Below, one piece after another: positions 1 through 9,022 of a stretch of DNA of 39,889 bases (position 1 is its first letter; every line of letters starts with the position of its first letter). This DNA comes from a virus. The notes below the pieces were generated by a model. That model was not told where the DNA came from. It saw nothing but the letters and a program-made list of their open reading frames with translations, and searched no databases. The stretch spans positions 1-39,889 of IMG/VR virus record IMGVR_UViG_3300033571_007047. One strand, 5' to 3'. The position numbers and the translations under genes are program-made.

Positions 1-87
1 AAGCAGAGCACCGCCGCGACGGTCGTTCTTGGCCCGTTCTTGGACGACACAGACGGTAAGACGCCAGAAACTGGGCTGACGATCTCG
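1..87. repeat. Left copy of 87-bp terminal redundancy (circle closure)
   Basis: These 87 bases are identical to 39803-39889. The duplication falls inside a gene and keeps its frame, which is what an assembler leaves when it closes a circular or circularly permuted genome. It is not expected to be a biological terminal repeat. Confidence 0.95.
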
Positions 88-756
88 CAGGCCGATGTGC
101 GGCTGTCGAAGAACGCAGGCACCTTTGCACAGGCCAACGAAGCAACGAGTGCGACGGCGATGGAGAACGGCTACTACTCGAAGCCGTTAAACACGACGGA
201 CACTAACACGCTTGGCCGCCTGGTCGTCGCGGTGACCGAAACGGGCGCGTTGCCGGTGCGGCAGGATTATGTCGTCGTCACGGCTGACGAGTTTGATCGC
301 CAGTTTGACACCGTGGGCGCGGTCCCTGCGATGGGCATCATCGACCGGGGCACGGCGCAGAGCGCGACCTCGACCACGTTGGTGTTGCGGTCTGCCGCGA
401 CGTTCGCGGACGACACCATCATTGGGGCCACACTGATGGCGTACGGCTCCACGCAAGGCTACTGGCAGGCACGCAGCGTCACGGACTTTGTGCTGAGTAC
501 GGACACGGCGACGGTAGATGCGTGGAGCGTCACGCCCTCTGGCACGATTACCTACGTCCTGTTTGCGGGTGCGCCGAATGGTACGTCGAGCTTGACCGCG
601 ATTGCCAACGCCGTCGTGGAAGCTGAGATCGACGCGCTCGAGACGTATAACCGCACCACCAACACGGCAGCAACGATCACGGGGCCGACGAGCGGAGCGA
701 ACACGCTGACGATCACGACGGACGCCTCGTACCTGCCGATCAAGAGCATTACCTGA
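1..756 (+). CDS. Putative virion/baseplate-associated protein (5' end lies at the other edge of the window)
   Basis: Codon-level reading is open from base 1 to the TGA at 754-756. Because bases 1-87 recur at 39803-39889, the true start is the ATG at 39782, which adds seven residues (MAIAGIL) and gives a 258-residue protein. The N-terminal part has the pattern GPFxDxxDGxTxETGLTIxQxDxRLSK, which I recognise from many uncharacterised tailed-phage structural proteins. The rest is Ser/Thr/Ala-rich and likely beta-structured, with a short helical stretch near residues 207-218. It lies between the receptor-binding candidates and the portal, and its stop overlaps the next start (TGATG). A role in the tail or head-tail region is inferred from position; no enzymatic motif is visible. 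Confidence 0.8.
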   Translation, partial: KQSTAATVVLGPFLDDTDGKTPETGLTISQADVRLSKNAGTFAQANEATSATAMENGYYSKPLNTTDTNTLGRLVVAVTETGALPVRQDYVVVTADEFDRQFDTVGAVPAMGIIDRGTAQSATSTTLVLRSAATFADDTIIGATLMAYGSTQGYWQARSVTDFVLSTDTATVDAWSVTPSGTITYVLFAGAPNGTSSLTAIANAVVEAEIDALETYNRTTNTAATITGPTSGANTLTITTDASYLPIKSIT

Positions 757-872
757 TGCTAATCTGGATCACGCTGCTGCTGCTGGGTGAGGAAGCCGCT
801 GGGGGCGGCGGCTCGGTCACCGTGAGCATGTTCTCGCGCCGTCGCCGCCGGAACTGGACGCCCACGGCATGA
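756..872 (+). CDS. Small membrane-anchored basic protein (38 aa)
   Basis: The ATG at 756-758 overlaps the upstream TGA, and the TGA at 870-872 overlaps the next ATG (ATGA), so the frame is held by coupling on both sides. The product starts with a strongly hydrophobic run (MLIWITLLLL), followed by a short Gly linker and a penta-arginine run (FSRRRRRNW). One short membrane segment with a basic cytoplasmic tail is the simplest reading. No family is recognised. It could be a lysis accessory, a membrane-docking peptide or a small virion component; the overlaps are the main evidence that it is translated. Confidence 0.65.
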   Translation: MLIWITLLLLGEEAAGGGGSVTVSMFSRRRRRNWTPTA

Positions 873-1153
873 TGCCGCTGCTTGAGATCGTGGTATGGCC
901 CCTGGTCGCACTCTTTGCTATTGTGCGGCTGGGGGAGGTTGTTGCCTTGTTTGCGCCCGTTCGTGAAACGAAGCAAGTCGAGGAAGACCCGTACGACATG
1001 GCCGTGCCAGAGGATTTGATCGCGGTGGCGATGCAATATCCTGACGCATGGGCGCAAGAAGACATGGTGAAGGCGATTCGGGAAAAGTACGACACACTCC
1101 GTGACTGGAACTTGGTCCGAGCCGCCTTTGGCGTAGGGAGAGTTGACGCATGA
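869..1153 (+). CDS. Hypothetical protein with N-terminal membrane segment (94 aa)
   Basis: The start ATG at 869 overlaps the preceding stop as ATGA, and its own stop overlaps the portal start (ATGA at 1150-1153). Residues 3-30 are hydrophobic (PLLEIVVWPLVALFAIVRLG), consistent with one transmembrane helix or signal anchor. The remainder is charged and helical (AMQYPDAWAQEDMVKAIREKYDTL). No catalytic motif or family is recognised. Tight linkage to the portal gene suggests a morphogenesis or head-associated role, but this is inference from position alone. Confidence 0.7.
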   Translation: MMPLLEIVVWPLVALFAIVRLGEVVALFAPVRETKQVEEDPYDMAVPEDLIAVAMQYPDAWAQEDMVKAIREKYDTLRDWNLVRAAFGVGRVDA

Positions 1154-3444
1154 CAGGCCCAGTATTCTTCGATGACGCCGATCCGATGGGGATGTTGGAC
1201 GAGGGGAGTGCCACAGTGCCGACCCTTGAAGGGCCGATCCTTGAAACGGAGATGCTCCGTGCGATGGAAGGCCTGTCAAACGACCCGCTTGGCCCGAACG
1301 AGAAGGTGGCACCGAATCCTCCAGCGAATAACACGAACACGGCGTCGGAAAATGACGCGCTGTTGCGGAGGGCACTGTACGGCCATGACTTCCCCGCTGC
1401 CGATGACGTAGAAGACATCGACTCGTCTGCGTGGGCATCGTGGTGTCGCGGCTTGTGGGAGAGTCGGCGTGAAGCCGTGCAGATGCACTTGCACTTGGTC
1501 GAGCGGAACCGCCTGTTTCGGGCAGGACAGCAGTGGATTTCGGCCAGCGGCTTAGGCCCGTGGCGCGAACCGGCTCGTCCGCGTGATGCCGCTCGCGTGG
1601 TCTACAACATGATTGACAAGGCGCTGGATCAGCGGCTCCAGATCATGATGGATCAGAAGCCGGGGTTCTCGGTCACGCCCGTCACGCAAGACCCAGAAGA
1701 TCGTCGCAAGGCCCAAGCTCAACAGATGGCGCTGGAGTACCAGTATGAGCAGCAGGAAATGCCGCGTATGGCGCGGGAGGCCAGTTTCTGGGCGCAAACG
1801 GACGGCATTTCCTTCTGGCACGAATACTGGGACCCAAATCGTGGCCCGTGGGACGAGCGTATGGGCGACATCGCTGGGCAGAAGAAGCCCATGGGGGATA
1901 TTGGCTGCCAAACGCTTCGGGTGGAGCAGGTTCGTGTCTCGCCTAACGCCACCGCCACTCAAAAACCGCATTGGGTCATTATTCGGGAGGTGATCTCGCG
2001 TTCCGAAGCAGCGTATCGGTACGGCGTCACGGGTCTTGATGCGGCCAATACGATGATGTCCACGGGCAACGGCCCGACGTACAGCGGCAGTGAAGGCATT
2101 GGCGCATGGGTCCTCTCGCAGACGACGATTGGCGAAGGCCAGCGGCTCCGCGATGAGGATGTGACGGAGCGGTTCACGGTTTATCTGGAGCCGCACCCCG
2201 ATGTGTTGCCCGAAGGGATGCAGATGGTGGTCGTTGGCGATGAAGTCGTGTTCGGACCCTCGCCCTTAATGTGGAACGTGATTCCCGTGGTCCCGATCCG
2301 CGACGGTTCCAGCGACCCCAGTTACTACCCGCGCCCGATCATGGAGCAGTGGGTAGACCACCAGATGCGGGTTAATGCGTTGTTGTCCAAGTGGATCGAG
2401 AACATCCGCGTCAATGCGGGTGGGCGATTCCTGACGCGGCCCAATGCGATTGCCACCGAAACGTTCATGGGTGGCGTGACCTCCATGATCGAAATCCGTG
2501 GCGCTGGTCCGATGTCCGACAGCATCCAGCCCGTGCAGGGGTTCAGCGTGGGCAACGATGTCAAAGAGGCGCTGGCGCTGGAGAAGAGCGCATTTGAGAA
2601 CGCTTCGGGCTGGAACACGGTCAGCCGTGGTCAGGTGACCGGCGAATCGGGCCGTGCCATCATTGCCAGCCGTGAGCAGCTTGAGCGGGTGTTCAGCCCG
2701 TGCGTGAGCGCGTTGGCGCTGGCCTATACGGACTGGGGCAAGATCACGTTGGCAGGCATGGCGTGGGGCTACGATATGCCCCGCTCGCTGGGAGCCATTG
2801 GCAAAGGCCGTCCTGACCTCGCCCGCGCCGTGTCGTCGTCGGACTTTGACGGCCAGAGCGATGTGAAGGTGGAAGCGACGAGCATGATGCCCATGCCGAT
2901 GGCGTTCCGTATGTACTTGCTGGACAACTGGCTCCAGACGGGCGTGATCGACATGAAGGAGTACCGTCGTCGCCAGATGTTTGCCGTGGCCACCAACATC
3001 GCGTCACCAGACGACGATCAGGAGTCGCGAGCCAAGCGGGTGGCTGACGCGATTCGTATGCAGACAGAAGTGCCTGAGATGCGGTGGCAGGATAACGAGT
3101 CAATCCACCAGGACGTATTAGAGCGAGAACTGCTTCTGCAAGATGACGTTGATCCAGCCATCATCGCCGCCGCGCAGGAGCGGTGGACGGCGCTGGCCAA
3201 TCAGGCAGGACAGAAACAGGGAGGAGGACCGCCACCCGCTCAGGGCGCGGCACCTCCCGCTGGTGCTGGCCCAGCAAGCGGACCTTCCGCTGCCAGCGTA
3301 CCGAATTTCCCACCGGGACAGTTACCGCTCGCTTCCGGCAATCCTCCGCTCGGAGTCACCAACCTACTCCAACAGAGTTTGGCTGGCATTCCAGAAGAGG
3401 AACAAGCCGCGCAGCAAGCTGACATCTTATCCCGACAGCAATAG
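1150..3444 (+). CDS. Portal protein (P22-like)
   Basis: At 764 residues this matches the long portals of P22-type short-tailed phages. The portal forms the dodecameric DNA channel at one capsid vertex, docking terminase during packaging and the adaptor afterwards. Diagnostic features are the early RNRLFRAGQQW segment, the conserved VVYNMIDKALDQRLQIM region (about residues 150-166), the QPxFSVTP-like strand that follows, and the QWVDHQMRVNALLSKWIENI helix in the central body. The C-terminal 80 residues are Pro/Gly/Gln-rich (GGGPPPAQGAAPPAGAG) and probably disordered or barrel-like. Its order between small proteins and a scaffold-like gene is the canonical late arrangement. The start is fixed by the ATGA overlap; the stop is TAG. 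Confidence 0.93.
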   Translation: MTGPVFFDDADPMGMLDEGSATVPTLEGPILETEMLRAMEGLSNDPLGPNEKVAPNPPANNTNTASENDALLRRALYGHDFPAADDVEDIDSSAWASWCRGLWESRREAVQMHLHLVERNRLFRAGQQWISASGLGPWREPARPRDAARVVYNMIDKALDQRLQIMMDQKPGFSVTPVTQDPEDRRKAQAQQMALEYQYEQQEMPRMAREASFWAQTDGISFWHEYWDPNRGPWDERMGDIAGQKKPMGDIGCQTLRVEQVRVSPNATATQKPHWVIIREVISRSEAAYRYGVTGLDAANTMMSTGNGPTYSGSEGIGAWVLSQTTIGEGQRLRDEDVTERFTVYLEPHPDVLPEGMQMVVVGDEVVFGPSPLMWNVIPVVPIRDGSSDPSYYPRPIMEQWVDHQMRVNALLSKWIENIRVNAGGRFLTRPNAIATETFMGGVTSMIEIRGAGPMSDSIQPVQGFSVGNDVKEALALEKSAFENASGWNTVSRGQVTGESGRAIIASREQLERVFSPCVSALALAYTDWGKITLAGMAWGYDMPRSLGAIGKGRPDLARAVSSSDFDGQSDVKVEATSMMPMPMAFRMYLLDNWLQTGVIDMKEYRRRQMFAVATNIASPDDDQESRAKRVADAIRMQTEVPEMRWQDNESIHQDVLERELLLQDDVDPAIIAAAQERWTALANQAGQKQGGGPPPAQGAAPPAGAGPASGPSAASVPNFPPGQLPLASGNPPLGVTNLLQQSLAGIPEEEQAAQQADILSRQQ

Positions 3445-3452
3445 GACCACGC

Positions 3453-4505
3453 ATGGACGTCGCTGAAGCCATTTCCAGTGCCATCGAAAGCGCCCTCCCC
3501 CCACAGCAAGACACGGCTGTGGTTGAGGATGCCGACGAGACACTGGCCCCCGATGCAGAAGGTGATGCGTCAGAAGGTGCTGCGGAATCAGAAGAGAACG
3601 ATGCGCCAGTCGATATGCCAGAAGGCTATGTGGCCGTCCGCACGGTCACGGACGACTTGGCGACAGAGTTCACGCTCCGTGATGCAGAGGGAGAAGTAGA
3701 AGTTCCTGATTTGATGGTGGAGTACAAGGCCAACGGGAAGGTGCGGACGGATCGCTTGGATCAAGTGGTCAAGTTGGCACAGTGGGGCGTGTACAATCAG
3801 GAACGCGAGCAGAAAGTCCAGCAGGTTGAGCAAATCGCTCAACAGGTCTATCAAGAGCGCGAAGAATTCGCTGCCTTGCTGTCGGAACGAGAAGCACAGA
3901 TTGAAAAGCTGTTGTTAGATGACGACTTCTTATTGGCTGTACGCGATGCGTATGGCGAACAGAATTCGCCAGAAAGCAGGGCCACACGCGCAGAACAGCG
4001 AGTTGAAGACCTTCGGGTCGAACAACAGATGTCTGCTATTGTGGATACGGGTCAGCGGTTTTACGAGAACGAAGTAGCGCCAGCCCTCGACATGATTGCC
4101 GAGGCACTGCCGTCCGTTCCCGTAGAAGAGCTGGCTGAGAAGTTCCAGATGGCGATGTACGCGCACGTCGAACGCGCTCCGAACGGAGAGGCGTATATCC
4201 CGGCGTCACGCTATAACGCGGTCAGGCAGTACATCCTCGATGATTTGGCTGTATGGGCACAAGCGCAGCATGGCCGTCGCTCTCGCACAACCACCTCGTC
4301 TTCCCAGCGGGAGACACAGAAGGCGTTGGCAGAACGGGACCGCGCTCTTGTTGAGTCACAGAAGGCCAAACGCGCCGTAGGACAGAAGACCCTCCCCGTT
4401 GGCAGTGCCGGCAAGTCGTCTGGCAAGCCGAAAGCCTATACGGGTAACACCATTGATGATGCCGTAGCCAGTGCGTTGAGTACGGCGTTGTCGTCATTCC
4501 GTTAA
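3453..4505 (+). CDS. Putative capsid scaffolding protein
   Basis: The 350-residue product lies directly between portal and major capsid protein, where scaffolds are encoded. It has an acidic, low-complexity N-terminus (residues 20-55, Glu/Asp/Ala-rich), a small folded segment (GYVAVRTVTDDLATEFTL), and then a long predicted coiled coil rich in Gln, Glu and Lys (about residues 105-195, with repeats such as QQVEQIAQQVYQEREEF). The tail is basic and flexible (QKAKRAVGQKTLPVG). This architecture is typical of scaffolds that drive procapsid assembly and leave the shell. No protease motif is seen, so scaffold removal would be by exit or by another protease; function is inferred from position and composition. 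Confidence 0.75.
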   Translation: MDVAEAISSAIESALPPQQDTAVVEDADETLAPDAEGDASEGAAESEENDAPVDMPEGYVAVRTVTDDLATEFTLRDAEGEVEVPDLMVEYKANGKVRTDRLDQVVKLAQWGVYNQEREQKVQQVEQIAQQVYQEREEFAALLSEREAQIEKLLLDDDFLLAVRDAYGEQNSPESRATRAEQRVEDLRVEQQMSAIVDTGQRFYENEVAPALDMIAEALPSVPVEELAEKFQMAMYAHVERAPNGEAYIPASRYNAVRQYILDDLAVWAQAQHGRRSRTTTSSSQRETQKALAERDRALVESQKAKRAVGQKTLPVGSAGKSSGKPKAYTGNTIDDAVASALSTALSSFR

Positions 4506-4525
4506 TTCATATCAAGAGGTAACCC

Positions 4526-5836
4526 GTGGCTAACCCCACTTTGATCACCGATGCCGAACTAACCGGCCTCCTGAAGAACGTGTACTCGCAGTTCCGTGAG
4601 AAGGTGCAGAACCTCGTCACGCCCCTCCTCGCGCAGTTGGAGAAGGGACGCTCTGGTGGCCCGCGCAATATGCGTTGGGGCGGTAACAACGTGTTCTTCG
4701 ACGTGGTGACTGGCCGTCCGGCTGGTGCCACCTTCTTGCAGGCTGGCTACTTCCCGCCCGACACGACGGCGACCGAAGTGCAGGCGAACGTCGGTATCGT
4801 CCGCGCTTACACCACCCGTCAGGTGGACGGTCTGGCGTTTGTCGGCACGCAGTCCAAGGATGCGGCCTTCACGACCATCGCCAGCAAGACGATGGAAGAA
4901 ATCAAGGACGCCTCCATGCTGCTCATGCAGCAGGCGCTGCACAACAAGGCGGACGGTGTGGTGGCCTTGATCGGTACGGCGTCGTCAACGACCTCGATTA
5001 TCGTGTCCTCGCCCTACGGCGTGGCCTCGGCGGGTCAGGGTTCGCTGCTGCTGTCGGTGGGCGACTACATCGCGGTGCTGGATACGTCCTCGTCGGACGC
5101 GGTGCTTGGCCGCTCGGCCATCACGGCGATCAGCAACAGCGGCGACAACGCCACTCTGACGCTGGGCACGGCCATCGCTGGCATGGCGGCGACGGACAAG
5201 ATCGTCAAGGCGACGGCGAGCGATACGTCGTTCAACGCCGCGATGAACGGTCTGATCAACATCACGAACCGTGGCAACGCCTACGCCTCGCTGCACAACA
5301 TCAGCAACGCGACGTACAGCATCTGGGATGCCACCCGCATGACGGCGGGCACGGACACGCCTGACGCGACCCAGCCGACCGAATCGGACATCTGGGACTT
5401 GATCCAGAAGATCTCTGGCCGTTCTGGCAAGGACGCCAACGTGAAGCCCAAGGACTTCCTGCTCATGACCACGCCTGGTCTGGCCAAGAAGCTCATGGAG
5501 AGCATGGTGGCGCAGCGTCGGTTCACGAGCAACGAGTTCAGCACCACGATCAAGGGTGGCTACAAGGCCATCGAAATCTGTGGCATCCCGTGCGTGACGG
5601 ACTACTACGTCCCCGCTGGCACGATCTACCTCCTGCACATCCCGTCGCTGGCGTGGGTGGACGCGAAGGACTGGGGCTTCGTGGAGTTCGAGGGTGCGGG
5701 TCCGTGGCGTTGGTTGCAGGGTCGCGATGCGTTCGAGACGACCTACGGCTGGTACGGCAACCTCGCCTGCCTCGCCCGTAACGCGCACGGCAGCATCACC
5801 GGCTACACCGACACGGCTCGCTACAGCCACATCTAA
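4526..5836 (+). CDS. Major capsid protein
   Basis: The 436-residue protein follows the scaffold candidate and is preceded by an AGAGGT Shine-Dalgarno sequence seven bases before the GTG start at 4526. The sequence has a helical N-arm (LLKNVYSQFREKVQNLVTPL), a long mixed alpha/beta body and a C-terminal strand region (KDWGFVEFEGAGPWRWLQG, then AFETTYGWYGNLACLARNAHG) of the kind seen at the end of HK97-fold shell proteins, where FExxYG-type motifs are common. A Ser/Thr/Ala-rich segment at about residues 150-235 may be an inserted surface domain. Codon usage is strongly biased to C-ending codons compared with neighbours, as expected for the most highly expressed gene. The call rests on position and fold-like features. 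Confidence 0.88.
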   Translation: MANPTLITDAELTGLLKNVYSQFREKVQNLVTPLLAQLEKGRSGGPRNMRWGGNNVFFDVVTGRPAGATFLQAGYFPPDTTATEVQANVGIVRAYTTRQVDGLAFVGTQSKDAAFTTIASKTMEEIKDASMLLMQQALHNKADGVVALIGTASSTTSIIVSSPYGVASAGQGSLLLSVGDYIAVLDTSSSDAVLGRSAITAISNSGDNATLTLGTAIAGMAATDKIVKATASDTSFNAAMNGLINITNRGNAYASLHNISNATYSIWDATRMTAGTDTPDATQPTESDIWDLIQKISGRSGKDANVKPKDFLLMTTPGLAKKLMESMVAQRRFTSNEFSTTIKGGYKAIEICGIPCVTDYYVPAGTIYLLHIPSLAWVDAKDWGFVEFEGAGPWRWLQGRDAFETTYGWYGNLACLARNAHGSITGYTDTARYSHI

Positions 5837-5844
5837 AGTCGCGG

Positions 5845-5878
5845 TGGGGGGTGGTCGCACTTCGGCGGCTGCCCCCCA
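5845..5878 (+). terminator. Hairpin after the major capsid gene (partial terminator or RNA stabiliser)
   Basis: A 13-pair stem (5845-5857 with 5866-5878; core TGGGGGG/CCCCCCA plus three G-U pairs) closes an eight-base loop, nine bases after the capsid stop. It is followed only by a weak T-run, so full termination is doubtful. Such a structure between capsid and downstream genes would lower read-through or protect the capsid mRNA 3' end. Confidence 0.6.
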
Positions 5879-5902
5879 TTGGGATCAACATGGAGACTTC
5901 AG

Positions 5903-6334
5903 ATGGCCTATAACTTCTTTGCTCCGAAGCCCGGTCGCTTTGGGACAATCCCTGTTCCGCTGACCAGTGGCCGCTTGAACACGGGCACACTGGCGGCTGG
6001 CACGGACAACCACAACATTGGCGGGTTTCCTGCCAAGGCGTATGTCAATCGGGCGACCCTGTGTGCGGGGACGTACCCGACCGCCGCGACGTCGTGTGTC
6101 GTCACGCTGTTTGAAATGACGGGCGCGACGGCGGTGGCCCTGACGGCGGGTCTGGACATCAACGCCAAGACGGCCAACGAGCCGTTGCAGTTTGTGTTCC
6201 TGACTACGACCACAGACGCCGAACGGACCCTGACCACGGCGAGCAGCCTTCGGGTGGCGATGGTGACCGTGGGTGCTGTGTCGGTGCAGCCCGACGACAT
6301 CACGGTGACCGTCGAACTGCTGGTGCAGGAGTAA
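5903..6334 (+). CDS. Putative capsid decoration / minor head protein (143 aa)
   Basis: The ATG at 5903 is chosen because a GGAG sequence lies seven bases upstream; an in-frame TTG at 5879 would fall on the preceding hairpin. The product is rich in Thr, Ala and Val with alternating hydrophobic residues, suggesting an all-beta fold, and ends with a strand-like DDITVTVELLVQE. There is no enzymatic motif. A small beta-rich protein directly after the major capsid gene is a common place for a head-decoration or minor head protein, so this is a positional inference. Confidence 0.7.
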   Translation: MAYNFFAPKPGRFGTIPVPLTSGRLNTGTLAAGTDNHNIGGFPAKAYVNRATLCAGTYPTAATSCVVTLFEMTGATAVALTAGLDINAKTANEPLQFVFLTTTTDAERTLTTASSLRVAMVTVGAVSVQPDDITVTVELLVQE

Positions 6335-6335
6335 C

Positions 6336-6782
6336 ATGGCATCGCCCGTGATTCTGGTGAATCCTGCGGGCATCCCCGAGCCGTCGCCTGAGATTCAGCG
6401 GCGGCTTCGGGCGGTGCATGGTGGACTCAAGTTGCGACTAATTGATACGGGTGTCCCGACATGGGGCGTCTGCATGGAGTGGCAACCCGACGACCGTCGC
6501 TGGGAGTGGGTGCAGAACGAGAGTTATGACGCCCAGATGGCCTACGACATTATCGGCTATCTTCCGCTTGGCTGCTCTGTAGACGAAGCGCCAGCGTACT
6601 TGAGCCGAATGGTCCGTGCCTTCCCACGGGAAGACATCCAGCGGCTGTCAAACGCGGTGGAGAGTTACAACACGGGTGTGGTCAGTGCCGCCGTGGAAGA
6701 AGCTATTGGGGATATGCTGGACAGCGCCGATCCGTCTACGATCCGTCGTGGCCGTGGCCGTCCTCGTAAGATCATCTCGTAG
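6336..6782 (+). CDS. Hypothetical head-region protein with AT-hook-like C-terminus (148 aa)
   Basis: The ATG at 6336 lies one base after the preceding stop, with GCAGGAG upstream. The protein has a hydrophilic folded body (RLRAVHGGLKLRLIDTGVP, then WGVCMEWQPDDRRWEW) and a helical C-terminal half. It ends in RRGRGRPRKIIS, which matches the GRP core of AT-hook DNA-binding peptides. Proteins with a conserved WxxxxxWxxxDxR-type core are common in phage structural blocks, but I cannot name the family. The basic tail could contact packaged DNA. Confidence in the gene is high and in the function low. Confidence 0.75.
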   Translation: MASPVILVNPAGIPEPSPEIQRRLRAVHGGLKLRLIDTGVPTWGVCMEWQPDDRRWEWVQNESYDAQMAYDIIGYLPLGCSVDEAPAYLSRMVRAFPREDIQRLSNAVESYNTGVVSAAVEEAIGDMLDSADPSTIRRGRGRPRKIIS

Positions 6783-6792
6783 GAGATAGTTC

Positions 6793-7497
6793 ATGGCCCA
6801 TGCGGCAACGTTTCAGAATCTGATTGACGGGACGCTTCAGTACATGGACGCCGAGTATTCTGCTGCGAGCCTGTCTCCTCGGTGGACATCAGCGACCGTT
6901 CAAGCCGTACTCAACTCGGTGTTTGACGCAGAGTGGTCGAACATCTTGAACGCTGCGCCGTACTACACGTTCTCTCAGCGTCTGTTGACCACGAATGCCG
7001 ATGGGCAAATCCCGTTTGCTGACATGAACAGCGGGAGCGGAGACAACGAGAAGAATATGTACCGCATCTTGTCGATCAACGACGGCAGTGTGCTGTACAC
7101 GGAAACCAGCTTCCAGAGCGTACCGCTGGCAACGACGACCAACTATCTGCCAACGTATCCACGGATGTACTATGTGGCAGGACAGGCGGTGCAGCTTTTG
7201 CCGGTCAGTGCGGGCACCCAGGTGTATGTGGCGGTGAACTACAAGCCGACGCCGCTGTCAGAGCTGGCAAGCACTGCGTCATCCATCGACTTCCCCCCGA
7301 ATAGCGAGTACATCATTATCTGGACGGCAGCATCGCAGTTGCTGCTCAAGGGTGGTGCGGAGTCTCGCGCAGCGGCTGACCTGAAGCGTTTGGCTGACGA
7401 CGAGCGAAAGAGTTTGCTGGACGACATCCGTCGCCGCACGATCAACCCGACCCGCATGGCGTACCCAGACCAGAAGTATGACTGGGGTGGCGGCTAA
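6793..7497 (+). CDS. Head-tail adaptor (SU10/P22 gp4-type adaptor-like)
   Basis: An AGGAG sequence precedes the ATG at 6793. The 234-residue product has the pattern of podoviral adaptor proteins: an N-terminal helical part (FQNLIDGTLQYM, then RWTSATVQAVLNSVFDAEW), a beta-rich middle ending in a strand with VYVAVNYKPTPLSEL, and a C-terminal helical region containing LPPNSEY-like and AAADLKRLADDERKSLL segments. Adaptors of this type bind under the portal after packaging and extend the channel. It sits between head genes and the large stopper-like protein, and its stop overlaps the next start (TAATGG). Family assignment is by resemblance; no catalytic function is expected. Confidence 0.75.
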   Translation: MAHAATFQNLIDGTLQYMDAEYSAASLSPRWTSATVQAVLNSVFDAEWSNILNAAPYYTFSQRLLTTNADGQIPFADMNSGSGDNEKNMYRILSINDGSVLYTETSFQSVPLATTTNYLPTYPRMYYVAGQAVQLLPVSAGTQVYVAVNYKPTPLSELASTASSIDFPPNSEYIIIWTAASQLLLKGGAESRAAADLKRLADDERKSLLDDIRRRTINPTRMAYPDQKYDWGGG

Positions 7498-9020
7498 TGG
7501 CGCGGGATGTCATCACGGACTCGCAGTCGTCCATGAGTGGTGGGCTGAACACGGTCAGCGATGACTCGGCGTTGCAGCCCAACCAGTTGCGGCGTACCGA
7601 GAACGCCCGTTTGACAGACGTTGGCGCAATTACCAAGCGCGGGGGAACCCAGCGGCTTTCGACTGCCGCGATTGCCGCATACCCTGTGGCAAACGGGTTC
7701 ACCTGGAACAAGGCAGACGGCACCTCGCAGATCATGGCGGTGGTCAACGGAGTGCTAAATACCACCACGTTTGGCGCGTTGCCCATGGCGTGGACGGCCC
7801 AGTCTGGCGCGCTGTCTACCTCGACGCAGCCGACCTTCGCCCAGTTCCGTGACGCCTCGGCTGATGTGGTCTATATCAGCGATGGCGGGCTGCTAAACAA
7901 GTGGAACGGCACGACGTTGACCACGGATATTTCTGGCACGGTCAATACGTCTATCTCTGTCGTCCACAATCAACGCTTGTGGGGAGCAGGCAACGCGACG
8001 TTCCCCAACAGTATTTTCTACTCGGCGCTGAATAACGGCGATAGCCTTGGCAACGGGTCAAGCAGTGGCGGGCAGATCATTGTCCGCACCTTTGGCAACG
8101 AAGGCATCATTGGCCTTGTCAGCCTTGCCACCTCGCTGCTGATCTTCCACCGTCGCGGCGTGTCCCGTTTGACCGGCTACGGGCAGGACGACATTACCGT
8201 CGCCCCGGCTGGCATTGCCTCAGACGTTGGACTGATCGCGCCGAAGAGCATCGTGCCGGTGGGATCGGTGGCGTACTTTATCTCCGAGCGCGGGATGTAC
8301 CGCTGCAACGAGTCAGAAGTTGCGCCCGTGGCAACGGTCGATACGCCAGACCCGCTGCTGCCGATCATCAGAACGCTGAGTGCCACAGACTTTGGCAAAA
8401 TCCGCGCTGGCATCAACCGAGCCACCCGCGAACTGTGGATCACGATCCCTGGCATTGGCTGCTATCAGTACCACACGCTGCTTCAGGCGTGGAGCGGCCC
8501 GTGGAATACGGGGTGGGTGAGTCCTGACACCACAGCCTTGTTTGAGGCGTCCGATACGTCAGGCTTGCCCATCATGCTGCGAGGGGATGCGTCGGGCTGG
8601 GTCTCGCGCTGCGATGCGCCCTCGATCAACCAAGATAACGTCAGCGCCAATGGCACGGGCGGCACCACCTACACGATGGTGGCCCAGCTTCGTCGGATGT
8701 ACTGTGGCGATGGGTCGCTGGCAAAAGCCTTTCGGTTCGGGTACATCACGGCCAAGCTGAACGGGTCAGCCGACTGCACGGTGGGGTGGAGTACGGGGCA
8801 ATATGCCAACAGTATCGCCCTGCCAACCTCGACGTTCGGCCAGTGGGGCACCGGCACATGGAATTCGGCTACGTTCTGGGGTGGTGCCAGCAGCCAGAAC
8901 TATCGGGTGCAGATGGGCGGGACGGGGTATTACGCAGACATGAGCATCATCGACACCAGCATCTACTTGCCAGTTTTTAGTCAACTCCAGCTTCAGACTT
9001 TTGCACTTGGGAGGCGTTAA
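7497..9020 (+). CDS. Tail stopper / stabilisation-type protein (P22 gp10-like)
   Basis: The 507-residue protein starts with the recognisable pattern SMSGGLNTVSDDSALQPNQ followed by ENARLTDVGAITKRGGTQ, typical of large beta-rich proteins that plug the neck of short-tailed phages. The rest has repeating beta-blades (VVNGVLNTTTFG, VVYISDGGLLNKWNG, LLIFHRRGVSRLTGYG, GSVAYFISERGMYRCN), consistent with a beta-propeller as described for this class. It follows the adaptor and precedes fibre-like genes. Start ATG overlaps the upstream stop by one base. In P22 the equivalent protein closes the portal and carries the needle or fibres; the same role is inferred here. Confidence 0.8.
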   Translation: MARDVITDSQSSMSGGLNTVSDDSALQPNQLRRTENARLTDVGAITKRGGTQRLSTAAIAAYPVANGFTWNKADGTSQIMAVVNGVLNTTTFGALPMAWTAQSGALSTSTQPTFAQFRDASADVVYISDGGLLNKWNGTTLTTDISGTVNTSISVVHNQRLWGAGNATFPNSIFYSALNNGDSLGNGSSSGGQIIVRTFGNEGIIGLVSLATSLLIFHRRGVSRLTGYGQDDITVAPAGIASDVGLIAPKSIVPVGSVAYFISERGMYRCNESEVAPVATVDTPDPLLPIIRTLSATDFGKIRAGINRATRELWITIPGIGCYQYHTLLQAWSGPWNTGWVSPDTTALFEASDTSGLPIMLRGDASGWVSRCDAPSINQDNVSANGTGGTTYTMVAQLRRMYCGDGSLAKAFRFGYITAKLNGSADCTVGWSTGQYANSIALPTSTFGQWGTGTWNSATFWGGASSQNYRVQMGGTGYYADMSIIDTSIYLPVFSQLQLQTFALGRR

Positions 9021-9022
9021 CG

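Noticed and set aside
4985-5860. Long leftward frame (291 residues) opposite the major capsid gene
   Set aside because: It is Arg/Val/His-rich shadow coding produced by the strong C-ending codon bias of the capsid gene; no ribosome-binding site or motif.
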